Shown: positions 1 to 5,723, counted from the stretch's first letter. The stretch is DNA of 6,656 nt from Bacillota bacterium (GCA_017515765.1 JAFWFF010000010.1:1-6656), one strand, 5' to 3'. A program made the numbers and translations. The notes: generated by a model not told the origin, from the letters alone.

Positions 1-97
1 GTGGTGCTGGGTCCTGCGCAATGAGATGCCGCGAACCTTGTCAGGTCCGGAAGGAAGCAGCAATAAGTGGATTTTCCCATGTGCCGCAGACAAGCCT
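1..97 (+). ncRNA. ffs: Signal recognition particle RNA, small bacterial (4.5S) type
   Basis: RNA core of the signal recognition particle; with Ffh and FtsY it targets nascent membrane proteins to the translocon. The diagnostic apical domain is at 41-60 (TCAGGTCCGGAAGGAAGCAG): a GGAA tetraloop (49-52) closed by C47C48/G53G54, followed by the asymmetric-loop bases that bind the Ffh M domain. Flanking arms fold back: CTTG (37-40) faces CAATAAG (61-67), and CTGCG (14-18) pairs with CGCAG (85-89). GGT/GCC (3-5/94-96) may close the base. The size of about 95 nt fits the small bacterial form without an Alu domain. The exact ends are inferred, and the 5' end may lie one or a few bases before the window. 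Its place directly upstream of dnaX is the usual one in Bacillota. Confidence 0.93.
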
Positions 98-145
98 TCT
101 CCATTCCTGCGGAGCTGTCAAAGGGCGATCTTTATGAGCAGAAAC

Positions 146-166
146 GGCCGCGTCCGGACGCGGGCC
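146..166 (+). promoter_or_regulatory. GC-rich hairpin in the dnaX leader, abutting the ribosome binding site
   Basis: The perfect 12-bp palindrome GCGTCCGGACGC (150-161) is flanked by GGCC (146-149) and GGGCC (162-166), giving a stem of up to 10 bp with one bulged G. It ends one base before the GAGAGG ribosome binding site of dnaX (167-172). No T-run follows, so it does not look like a terminator for the SRP RNA. It could be a processing signal between SRP RNA and dnaX mRNA, or modulate dnaX translation; both are inference. The remaining gap between SRP RNA and dnaX (98-179) shows no clear -35/-10 promoter, so co-transcription is possible. Confidence 0.35.
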
Positions 167-179
167 GAGAGGTATCCTG

Positions 180-1925
180 ATGTACCAGGCACTGTACAGG
201 ACCGAGAGACCGGAGGATTTCAGCCGGGTCCTCGGCCAGGAGCACATAGTTCGAATACTGAAGAACCAGATCAGGAACGGCACGACTACCCATGCCTATC
301 TTTTCTGCGGCACCAGGGGCACCGGTAAGACCTCCCTCGCCAGGATACTGACCAAGGCGGTGAACTGCACCGGGGAAGGCGAGAAGCCCTGCTGCAGGTG
401 CGCGAACTGCAGGGCGATCCGCGAAGGGAATTTCATGGACATGATAGAGATCGACGCGGCCTCGAACAACGGAGTGGACAACGTCCGCGAGCTCCGCGAG
501 AGCGTCAGCTATCCGCCTGTCCAGGGCCGCAAGAAGGTATATATAATCGACGAAGTCCACATGCTGTCGCCCGCGGCATTCAACGCTCTTCTCAAGACGC
601 TGGAGGAACCGCCCGACAACGTGATGTTCATACTCGCGACCACTGACCCCCAGAAGCTCCCCGCGACCATCCTCTCCAGATGTCTCAGGATGGACTTCCA
701 CAGGATCCCCGCGAGGGCTCTTGCCGAACGAATGGGAGAGATCTGCAGGTCGAGAGGGGTCGAGGTCACGGACGAGGCGCTTCAGATCCTCGCGGCCGCT
801 GCTGACGGCTCGGCGAGAGACGGCCTGAGCATTCTGGACCAGTGCCTCGCAGGCTCAGATAAAGTCCTGGACGCCGGGGATGTGATCGAGTATCTGGGTT
901 CGGCGCCGACCGGGTTCTTCATGGATCTGACGGATTGCGTGACCAAAGGCGACGCCGCCGGCGCGTTGGTGATGCTTGACCGCATACTCCGCGAGGGCAA
1001 GGACGTTAAGCAGCTGATGGCTGACTGGCTCGCGCATTACAGGTCTCTTTTGATCGCGAAATACGTGAGAGAACCGGGAGAGATGCTCGGTGTTTCGGCC
1101 GAGAAGGGGCAGAAGCTCGCCGAACAGAGCCGCGGCATCAGCTTAAGGGATCTGAACCGCGCGATAGTTATGGTCGCCAAGGTCCTGAACGACGCGAGAT
1201 ACTCGACCCAGCCGAGAGTTTTGATGGAACTCGCCATAGTGACTCTGGCCGGCGGGGAAGGCACCGCGCCCGAGACAAAGCCTCAGAGGCAGGCCGCAAG
1301 CCCCGCGGCAAACCACGAAGCCGCGCCCGTGCGCAAGCCTGCTGAGCCCAGGCCTGCGGAACCAGAACCGGCCGCCAGGCCTGCGGAACCCGAACCCGTC
1401 CGGGAAGCTCCGGTCGTTGACGCCGAGCTCCCGTGGAACGAGCCCGGAAGGACCGCCGGGCAGGAGAAGAACCCCGAATCAGAAAGGACCGCCGGGCATG
1501 AAGAGGCCACGGAGCCTGAGATGGCACCCGAGCCCGAGATGAAAACGTCGGCTTCGCCCGCGGAGATCTGGGAAAGGATCTGGGACTTCATACCCGATGG
1601 CGGAAGCTTATACATGCTGAGAGGCAACTCACGGCTCGCCTACATCGATGACAAGATCATGGAGATCCAGGTCGACGGGGATATACTCTATCAGATAGCC
1701 GAGCGGAACCAGCAGGTCTTCTCAGACGCTGCCAGAGAGGTGATCGGAGCGGGCCCGAGGGTGATCCTGAAGAGAGCCCCGAAGCAGGCTCCGGCGCAGA
1801 TGAGCTTTGTCGACCTTTCCGAAGGCGCGGATGAAGGAGCTGACGGCGGACAGCCGGACGATCTGGAAGCAATAGCCAAAGCGCTCGAGGAGAAGCTTCA
1901 CATAAAACCGACTATAGAGAAATAA
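180..1925 (+). CDS. dnaX: DNA polymerase III subunit gamma/tau (clamp loader ATPase)
   Basis: AAA+ ATPase of the clamp loader that opens the beta sliding clamp and organises the replisome. The 581-residue product shows, in order: Walker A GTRGTGKTS (44-52); a zinc module C63-X7-C71-X2-C74-X2-C77; Walker B VYIIDEVH (120-127); sensor 1 around ATTDP (153-157); the SRC arginine-finger motif (166-168); sensor 2 GSARD with R213; then the clamp-loader collar domain to about residue 360. A Pro/Glu/Ala-rich linker (about 360-460) leads to a compact C-terminal domain from about 462, as in Gram-positive DnaX. The start is supported by GAGAGG at 167-172, seven bases upstream, and by the MYQALYR N-terminus typical of the family. 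No slippery A-run followed by a hairpin is visible, so only the full-length tau form is predicted. First protein gene of the dnaX-ebfC-recR cluster, 22 bp before ebfC. Confidence 0.97.
   Translation: MYQALYRTERPEDFSRVLGQEHIVRILKNQIRNGTTTHAYLFCGTRGTGKTSLARILTKAVNCTGEGEKPCCRCANCRAIREGNFMDMIEIDAASNNGVDNVRELRESVSYPPVQGRKKVYIIDEVHMLSPAAFNALLKTLEEPPDNVMFILATTDPQKLPATILSRCLRMDFHRIPARALAERMGEICRSRGVEVTDEALQILAAAADGSARDGLSILDQCLAGSDKVLDAGDVIEYLGSAPTGFFMDLTDCVTKGDAAGALVMLDRILREGKDVKQLMADWLAHYRSLLIAKYVREPGEMLGVSAEKGQKLAEQSRGISLRDLNRAIVMVAKVLNDARYSTQPRVLMELAIVTLAGGEGTAPETKPQRQAASPAANHEAAPVRKPAEPRPAEPEPAARPAEPEPVREAPVVDAELPWNEPGRTAGQEKNPESERTAGHEEATEPEMAPEPEMKTSASPAEIWERIWDFIPDGGSLYMLRGNSRLAYIDDKIMEIQVDGDILYQIAERNQQVFSDAAREVIGAGPRVILKRAPKQAPAQMSFVDLSEGADEGADGGQPDDLEAIAKALEEKLHIKPTIEK
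1348..1396 (+). repeat. 27-bp period duplication in the dnaX linker
   Basis: The 16-mer CCAGGCCTGCGGAACC occurs at 1348-1363 and again at 1375-1390, exactly 27 bp (9 codons) apart, and each copy is followed by a near-identical GAACC. It encodes RPAEPEP in both copies (residues about 391-406). The period is a multiple of three and keeps frame, so this looks like a slippage or recombination duplication that lengthened the disordered linker between the ATPase/collar and C-terminal domains. Confidence 0.75.
1448..1498 (+). repeat. 36-bp period duplication in the dnaX linker
   Basis: The 15-mer AAGGACCGCCGGGCA is found at 1448-1462 and 1484-1498, 36 bp (12 codons) apart, encoding RTAG followed by Q/H and E in each copy. 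The bases between the copies have diverged. As with the other linker repeat, the spacing preserves frame and the location is the low-complexity linker, where length is expected to be weakly constrained. Confidence 0.7.
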
Positions 1926-1947
1926 ACATGCAGGAGGCATAAGTGAT

Positions 1948-2316
1948 ATGGGAAAAGGAATGAAGGCCGGAAAGAAGCCCAAGACCAACAGGCCGATGGG
2001 CGGCGGCGGAAACATGCAGAAACAGCTCCAGCAGGCTCAGGCGCTCCAGAGGCAGATGGAGCAGATGCAGGCTGAGCTGGAAGAGAAGGAATTCAGCGCG
2101 ACCGCGGGCGGCGGAGCGATAGAAGTCAAGGCGAACGGAAAGAAAGAGATCCTTTCGCTCACCATCGACAAGGAAGTCGTGGACCCCGATGACGTGGAAA
2201 TGCTCCAGGATCTGATCATCGCGGCGGTCAACGAAGTGATGCGCCAGGTCGACGCCGCGTCCGAGTCCGAGATGGGCAGGCTGACCGGCGGGCTCAACAT
2301 CCCGGGGATCATGTAG
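1948..2316 (+). CDS. ebfC: YbaB/EbfC family nucleoid-associated protein
   Basis: Small dimeric DNA-binding protein of the YbaB/EbfC (YaaK) family, which coats the nucleoid and is nearly always encoded between dnaX and recR. The 122-residue product has a Gln/Met-rich amphipathic helix (about 23-47), the conserved segment FSATAGGGAIEVKANGKKEI (49-68), then LSLTIDKEVVDPDD, the helix EMLQDLIIAAVNEVMRQ, and a Gly/Met-rich tail ending PGIM. The start at 1948 has a perfect AGGAGG at 1932-1937, ten bases upstream. Homologues usually begin near M17 (GGGGNMQKQ), so this protein carries about 16 extra Lys/Arg/Gly-rich N-terminal residues. M17 (codon 1996-1998) has no ribosome binding site, which favours the longer form. 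It sits 22 bp after dnaX and 21 bp before recR, probably in one transcript. Confidence 0.93.
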   Translation: MGKGMKAGKKPKTNRPMGGGGNMQKQLQQAQALQRQMEQMQAELEEKEFSATAGGGAIEVKANGKKEILSLTIDKEVVDPDDVEMLQDLIIAAVNEVMRQVDAASESEMGRLTGGLNIPGIM

Positions 2317-2337
2317 CAGTCCGGGTACGGTACGGCG

Positions 2338-2937
2338 ATGAGACAGTACGCTAGGCCCCTGGCAAAACTGATAAGCGAATTCTCCAAGCTTCCGGGCATC
2401 GGCGACAAGATGGCCCAGAGGCTCGCTTTTCACGTGCTCTCCCTGGAGGACAAAGAAGCCGAGGCTCTCGCGGACTCCATCCTCGAGGCCAAGCACACGA
2501 TGCACTACTGCTCCTGCTGCGGCAATCTGACGGATAAGGACCCCTGCAGCATCTGCAACGACCCCTCGCGCAGGAACGACGTGATCTGCGTGGTCGAGAG
2601 CCCGAAGGACGTCATGGCCATGGAGCGTGTCCGCGAGTTCGACGGGAGGTACCACGTGCTCCATGGAGTGATCTCCCCGATGGAAGGCGTTGGCCCGGAG
2701 GACATCAATCTGAAGTCTTTGATAGTGAGGCTGCAGGGGAGCGACGTGAAAGAGCTGATCATCGCGACGAACCCCAACATCGAGGGCGAAGCGACCGCAA
2801 TGTACATCGCCCGCCTCATCAGGCCGTCCGGCATCAAAGTCTCCCGCATCGCTAACGGCATACCCGTGGGCGGCGACCTGGAGTACGCCGACGAGGTGAC
2901 ACTCCTTAAGGCCCTGGAAGGCCGAAGGGAGATCTGA
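2338..2937 (+). CDS. recR: Recombination mediator protein RecR
   Basis: RecR works with RecO (and RecF) to load RecA onto SSB-coated single-stranded DNA at gaps and stalled forks. The 199-residue length matches the family. Visible features: N-terminal helix-hairpin-helix around KLPGIGDKMAQRLAFH (17-32); a zinc finger C58-X2-C61...C70-X2-C73; a Toprim domain starting VICVVESPKD with the conserved E87 and continuing through the TNPNIEGEATA motif (144-154); and the C-terminal segment RIANGIPVGGDLEYADEVTL (170-189). The start matches the family N-terminus (MxxYA-P-L), but there is no clear Shine-Dalgarno sequence in 2317-2337. Translation may depend on ribosomes finishing ebfC, whose TAG stop lies 21 bases upstream in the same frame. 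A terminator follows at 3008-3034. Confidence 0.97.
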   Translation: MRQYARPLAKLISEFSKLPGIGDKMAQRLAFHVLSLEDKEAEALADSILEAKHTMHYCSCCGNLTDKDPCSICNDPSRRNDVICVVESPKDVMAMERVREFDGRYHVLHGVISPMEGVGPEDINLKSLIVRLQGSDVKELIIATNPNIEGEATAMYIARLIRPSGIKVSRIANGIPVGGDLEYADEVTLLKALEGRREI

Positions 2938-2986
2938 GTGGCGACAGCCGGACAGCTGGATCTGAGTGGATGGAGCCGGATAGCGA
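2931..2986 (+). repeat. 28-bp degenerate tandem duplication across the recR stop codon
   Basis: The 11-mer GATCTGAGTGG occurs at 2931-2941 (spanning the recR TGA stop at 2935-2937) and again at 2959-2969. AGCCGGA follows at the same offset in both (2946-2952 and 2974-2980). Aligning 2931-2958 with 2959-2986 gives 21 of 28 identical bases by hand count. The recR tail and its immediate 3' flank therefore appear to have been duplicated in tandem and then diverged; the second copy is non-coding. Confidence 0.65.
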
Positions 2987-2987
2987 G

Positions 2988-3144
2988 GGTGGTTTTGCCT
3001 TCTTTTTAACGATTCCACGGCGGAATCGTTTTTTATTGTGGATTACCCCCTCAGACAAGGCCCTGGGAGCAGGCGGCGAGGGGGGGAATCGGCTGTTTTC
3101 TCGCGATTCCACGGCGGACAGGCCGCTTTTTGGCAGAAACCACC
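2988..3144. repeat. 157-bp interrupted palindrome, possible structured RNA or MITE-like element
   Basis: Several inverted repeats share nearly the same centre (about 3065-3067). GGTGGTTTTGCC (2988-2999) pairs with 3132-3144 except for a bulged G3136. GGAATCG (3022-3028) faces CGATTCC (3104-3110). GATT (3041-3044) faces AATC (3087-3090). CCCCCTC (3046-3052) faces GAGGGGG (3078-3084). CCTG (3062-3065) faces CAGG (3070-3073). About 34 bp could pair in one long imperfect hairpin. Local alternatives also exist, notably the recR terminator hairpin. No target-site duplication is evident at the ends, so calling it mobile is speculative; it could equally be an untranslated RNA structure. Confidence 0.4.
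3008..3034 (+). terminator. Rho-independent terminator of the dnaX-ebfC-recR transcript
   Basis: AACGATTCC (3008-3016) and GGAATCGTT (3022-3030) form a perfect 9-bp stem with a five-base loop ACGGC. A run of T begins inside the stem foot and continues through 3034 (TTTTTT at 3029-3034, then ATT). It lies 70 bp after the recR stop. The opposite strand has no T-run after the hairpin, so it should act rightward only. Confidence 0.88.
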
Positions 3145-3213
3145 TCTGAAACGGGGCCCCGCGGCTAAAAGGCCCCCGCCAAAGCATCTTGCTGCAGCCC
3201 CCCGATACAATAT

Positions 3214-3254
3214 AAAAACCGCCGCAGTCGTTGAAATTTCAACGGCCGCGGCGG
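3214..3254 (-). terminator. Rho-independent terminator of the leftward amidohydrolase-reductase unit
   Basis: Read on the - strand, CCGCCGC (3254-3248) pairs with GCGGCGG (3225-3219). Inside, after a four-by-four internal loop, lies the 14-bp palindrome GTTGAAATTTCAAC (3243-3230). TTTTT (3218-3214) follows directly, then ATATTG. It is 27 bp past the reductase stop codon, the expected position for the end of that transcript. On the + strand no T-run follows the hairpin, so it is unidirectional. Confidence 0.88.
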
Positions 3255-3281
3255 CATGCACCAATTAATAATGTATTCAGG

Positions 3282-4424
3282 CTATCTCTCTATCGCGAAG
3301 TGGGCAGCGAGCTTCTGCAGAAGCTCGATTATCGGCAGGTGCTGGGGACAGACGCTCTCGCACTGGCCGCAGCCGATGCACTGGTCGGGTGTCCCGCCGG
3401 TCTCGCCGAGCTTGCGGTAGCTGATGATGGTTGCCGTCCAGCCCTTCTCGTCGAGCTTCTCGCGCATGTCTTCGTTGTAGATCGAGAAGTATTTGGGTAT
3501 CGCGATCTGCATGGGGCATCCGGTGGTGCAGTAGGAGCAGCCGGTGCAGGCGATGGCGGTCTGCTCGTTGATGATCTCCGCGGCTTTGGCGCAAAGCGCG
3601 GCCTCATCGCCTGTGAAGCCGGTGAAGGACTCCATGAAGGAGGTGTTCTGGTCCATCTGCTCCAGGCTGCTGGAACCTGAGAGGACTGCCATGACTCCCG
3701 GAAGGTCCGCACAGAAGCGGAGAGCCCACGCGGCGGGAGGCACTGAAGGATCAAAGTCCCTGAAGAGCTTCTCGGCGTCGGCGGGAAGCTTGGCCAGCGT
3801 GCCGCCTTTGACCGGTTCCATCACTATGACGGGCTTGCCGTGCTTCACGCAGACTTTGTAGCAGAGACGCGACTGGATCCAGGGGCTCTCCCAGTCCAGA
3901 TAGTTGAGCTGGAGCTGTACGAACTCCATCTCCGGGTGTCCGGTGAGAATGTCATCGAGAACGTCTGCCTTGTCGTGGAAGGAGAAGCCTACGTGCTTCA
4001 CCAGGCCTTTGGCCTTCTTCTCTGCGATCCATTCGAGGCAGCCGAGCCTCTCGTGCTTAGCCCAGCGGTCAGCCGTGATGCCGTGCATGAGATAGTAATC
4101 AAAATATCCGGCCCCGGTCTTTTCAAGCTGGGTGTTGAAGATGCGCTCCATGTCCTCCGGCGTGTCGAAAAACGCCGAATGCAGCTTGTCGGCCAGGGTG
4201 AAGCTCTCCCTGGGATAGCGGTCCACCAGGGCTTCTTTGACGACGTTCTCGCTGGCGAAGTCGTGATACATCCAGGCGGTGTCGAAATAGGTGAAGCCGC
4301 GCTCCATGAAGAGGTCGACCATCTTCTTCACCTGTTCGACGTCGATGGAGGTCTGGTCCGATTCATCAAGCAGTGGCAGCCGCATCATACCGAAGCCCAT
4401 CTTCTTTGCGGGTCTGAGATCCAT
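3282..4424 (-). CDS. Aldo/keto reductase with C-terminal ferredoxin-type [4Fe-4S] motifs
   Basis: Predicted NAD(P)H-dependent oxidoreductase of the aldo/keto reductase superfamily, in the iron-sulfur branch common in anaerobes; the substrate cannot be told. The 380-residue protein has a TIM-barrel domain (about 8-280) with the full catalytic tetrad D48 and Y53 (FDTAWMY), K80 and H114 (YYLMHG). The C-terminal region has two clusters of ferredoxin cysteines: C293-X2-C296-X2-C299-X3-C303-P and C349-X2-C352-X2-C355-X3-C359-P, consistent with two [4Fe-4S] centres that could pass electrons to or from a partner. No signal peptide or membrane segment is seen, so it should be cytoplasmic. The start at 4424 has AAAGGAA (4438-4432) seven bases upstream. 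It begins 28 bp after the amidohydrolase gene, probably in the same transcript, and ends 27 bp before a strong terminator. Confidence 0.92.
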   Translation of the reverse strand: MDLRPAKKMGFGMMRLPLLDESDQTSIDVEQVKKMVDLFMERGFTYFDTAWMYHDFASENVVKEALVDRYPRESFTLADKLHSAFFDTPEDMERIFNTQLEKTGAGYFDYYLMHGITADRWAKHERLGCLEWIAEKKAKGLVKHVGFSFHDKADVLDDILTGHPEMEFVQLQLNYLDWESPWIQSRLCYKVCVKHGKPVIVMEPVKGGTLAKLPADAEKLFRDFDPSVPPAAWALRFCADLPGVMAVLSGSSSLEQMDQNTSFMESFTGFTGDEAALCAKAAEIINEQTAIACTGCSYCTTGCPMQIAIPKYFSIYNEDMREKLDEKGWTATIISYRKLGETGGTPDQCIGCGQCESVCPQHLPIIELLQKLAAHFAIER

Positions 4425-4452
4425 ATCATGATTCCTTTCCGATAAAAGTCTG

Positions 4453-5640
4453 TTACTCGAAGTCTATGCCCATCGTCTCGAGCAGGATGCCCGTCATGAC
4501 AGCCGCGGCAGGCTTGAGGACCTCCTGCGGGGGCAGGAAGAACTCACTGTGCAGCGGATGGAAGGGTTCTCCCGGGACTCCGGTGCCGATGTTGACGAAC
4601 GTTCCCTTCGCCGCGTTGGAGAAGAAGGCGAAGTCGTCGGCTCCCATGCTCGGCTCCGGCAGGAGATGCACCGCGTCGCTGCCGTAGAGCTTCGTTATGA
4701 CCTTCTTGGCGATCTCGGTCTCTGCCTGGTCGTTGATCAAAGCCGGGAATGACGGGAAGTTCCAGTCGAACTCGACCTTGGCGCCGTGGATCTGGGCGAT
4801 CCCTTTCGCCATCTTCATGAGCTGCCTCTTGGTGGTGAACATCACGCCCGGGTCGAGCGCTCTCACGGTTCCGAGCAGTTCTACCTGGGCGGGGATTATA
4901 TTGTTTATCTCGCCTCCGTGGATCGACCCGAAGGTGATGATGAGAGGCGTGGTGGGAGCCGTATGTCTGGTGATCAGAGTCTGTACCGCCATGACTATCT
5001 CGCTCGCGCAGACTATGCTGTCGGTACCCTGGTCGGGATGCGCGCCGTGGGTGGTGGTGCCTTTGACTGTCATGCGGAAGTCGCTCACCGCAGCGTTCAT
5101 CGGGCCGGCTTTGGTCGCGAAGGTGCCGATCGGGTTGTTCGGGTCGACGTGGAAGCCGAAGACTTTCTCGACCTTCGGGGACTTCATGCAGCCCTCTTTG
5201 ATCATGCGCTCCGCTCCGCCGACGGTCTCCTCGGCGGGCTGGAAGAACAGCTTGACGGTATAGCCGCGGGCTGTGATCTCCTCCTCTATATCCTTAAGCA
5301 TTATCAGTATCGCGAGCCCCGAGGTCACGTGGACGTCATGCCCGCAGGCGTGCATCACTCCGGGGTTCTGGGAGGCAAACGGCGCGCCGGTCTCCTCCGT
5401 CATCGGAAGGGCGTCCATATCTGCCCTCAGGCCTATGCCTCTGGGTCCGGAGCCCACGCAGGCGACGATGCCGTATCCTGCGAAGCCGGTCTTGTACGCG
5501 ATCCCGTGCTTGTCGAGGACCGACGCGATGTATCTTGCCGTATTCTCCTCATTTTCGCCGAGTTCGGGATGGCTGTGCAGATAGGCGCGGATCTCCGCGG
5601 CCTCTTCATATACTGCGTCTACTCTATCAAATATCTTCAT
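4453..5640 (-). CDS. M20D-family metal-dependent amidohydrolase (N-acyl amino acid / hippurate hydrolase type)
   Basis: Cytoplasmic di-metal hydrolase of the M20D family, whose members cleave amide bonds in N-acyl amino acids, hippurate, N-acetyl-diaminopimelate or similar conjugates; the substrate here is unknown. The 395-residue length is usual. Visible motifs: LHSHPELGENEENTA (21-35); LRADMDALPM (71-80); metal ligands C99 and H101 in HACGHDVH (97-104); E137-E138 in FQPAEE, with the general-base/ligand glutamates; H164 in GFHVDP; and H364 in HPLHSEFF near the C-terminus. The lid/dimerisation domain lies between about 175 and 290 (MTVKGTTTHGAHPDQGTD). The start has a strong GGAGGTG (5654-5648) seven bases upstream. 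It is the first gene of the leftward unit and divergent from dtd. Substrate assignment (for example dapL-pathway deacetylase) is not supported by neighbours. Confidence 0.93.
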   Translation of the reverse strand: MKIFDRVDAVYEEAAEIRAYLHSHPELGENEENTARYIASVLDKHGIAYKTGFAGYGIVACVGSGPRGIGLRADMDALPMTEETGAPFASQNPGVMHACGHDVHVTSGLAILIMLKDIEEEITARGYTVKLFFQPAEETVGGAERMIKEGCMKSPKVEKVFGFHVDPNNPIGTFATKAGPMNAAVSDFRMTVKGTTTHGAHPDQGTDSIVCASEIVMAVQTLITRHTAPTTPLIITFGSIHGGEINNIIPAQVELLGTVRALDPGVMFTTKRQLMKMAKGIAQIHGAKVEFDWNFPSFPALINDQAETEIAKKVITKLYGSDAVHLLPEPSMGADDFAFFSNAAKGTFVNIGTGVPGEPFHPLHSEFFLPPQEVLKPAAAVMTGILLETMGIDFE

Positions 5641-5723
5641 GCCTTTTCACCTCCGGTTCAATTGTATCATATCGGACGCCGGTTTGTGGTATAATATAGT
5701 GTAATTCTCACGGAGGTATTCAG
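5641..5723. promoter_or_regulatory. Divergent promoter region between the amidohydrolase gene and dtd
   Basis: This 83-bp AT-richer spacer must serve both directions. It contains the rightward extended -10 described separately and, on the - strand, overlapping -10-like hexamers TATGAT (5671-5666) and TACAAT (5666-5661). No good -35 for the leftward promoter is seen at standard spacing. Ribosome binding sites flank it: GGAGGTG (5654-5648, - strand) and GGAGGT (5712-5717, + strand). The two transcription start areas lie close together, so the promoters may interfere with each other; no clear operator palindrome was found. Confidence 0.55.
5687..5695 (+). promoter_or_regulatory. Extended -10 promoter element for dtd
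   Basis: TGGTATAAT gives a perfect -10 hexamer (TATAAT, 5690-5695) preceded by the TGn extension. The -35 position with 17-bp spacing (5667-5672, TCATAT) matches the consensus poorly; a TTGTAT at 5662-5667 is 22 bp away, which is too far. The extended -10 would compensate. Transcription would start near 5702, leaving a leader of about 20 bases with GGAGGT at 5712-5717. Confidence 0.7.

Larger units (their letters stand above)
2938..3281. other. Gene-free convergent intergenic region rich in inverted repeats
   Basis: These 344 bases lie between the recR stop and the stop of the leftward aldo/keto reductase. I see no credible gene: the open frames are low-complexity and lack ribosome binding sites. 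The region holds the recR tail duplication, the rightward terminator (3008-3034), a long interrupted palindrome (2988-3144), a smaller GC hairpin GGGGCC (3153-3158) with GGCCCC (3171-3176) whose first half overlaps the 10-bp palindrome CGGGGCCCCG (3152-3161), and the leftward terminator (3214-3254). A minimal second rightward terminator is conceivable: GCGG (3114-3117) pairing with CCGC (3123-3126), followed by TTTTT (3127-3131). Confidence 0.7.

Noticed and set aside
132..701. - strand open frame of 189 codons opposite the dnaX ATPase domain
   Set aside because: It is antisense to the most conserved part of dnaX and shows no recognisable motifs.
1534..1550. Possible slippery site for a DnaX gamma frameshift (GATGAAAACGTC)
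   Set aside because: Only four A residues in a row, no X XXY YYZ heptamer in frame, and no following stable hairpin with a nearby stop.
1912..3018. Long - strand open frame of 368 codons opposite ebfC and recR
   Set aside because: It begins with GTG inside the recR terminator, lies antisense to two well-conserved genes, and its translation is His/Asp/Val/Leu-rich with no recognisable domain. Long antisense frames are common opposite GC-rich genes.
3010..3118. CRISPR-like array suggested by the 15-base direct repeat
   Set aside because: There are only two copies, 94 bp apart, and they are parts of hairpins; no third copy or regular spacer and no cas genes.
3038..3268. Small + strand open frame in the recR-reductase gap
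   Set aside because: It starts with GTG right after the terminator, has no ribosome binding site, and runs through several hairpins and the leftward terminator; the product is low-complexity.
3840..4445. + strand open frame of 201 codons opposite the aldo/keto reductase
   Set aside because: It is antisense to a reductase with intact catalytic tetrad and cysteine motifs; composition and lack of a start signal mark it as a shadow.
4786..5694. + strand open frame of 302 codons opposite the amidohydrolase
   Set aside because: It is a shadow of the M20D gene, whose catalytic motifs are all intact on the other strand; there is no ribosome binding site or family resemblance.
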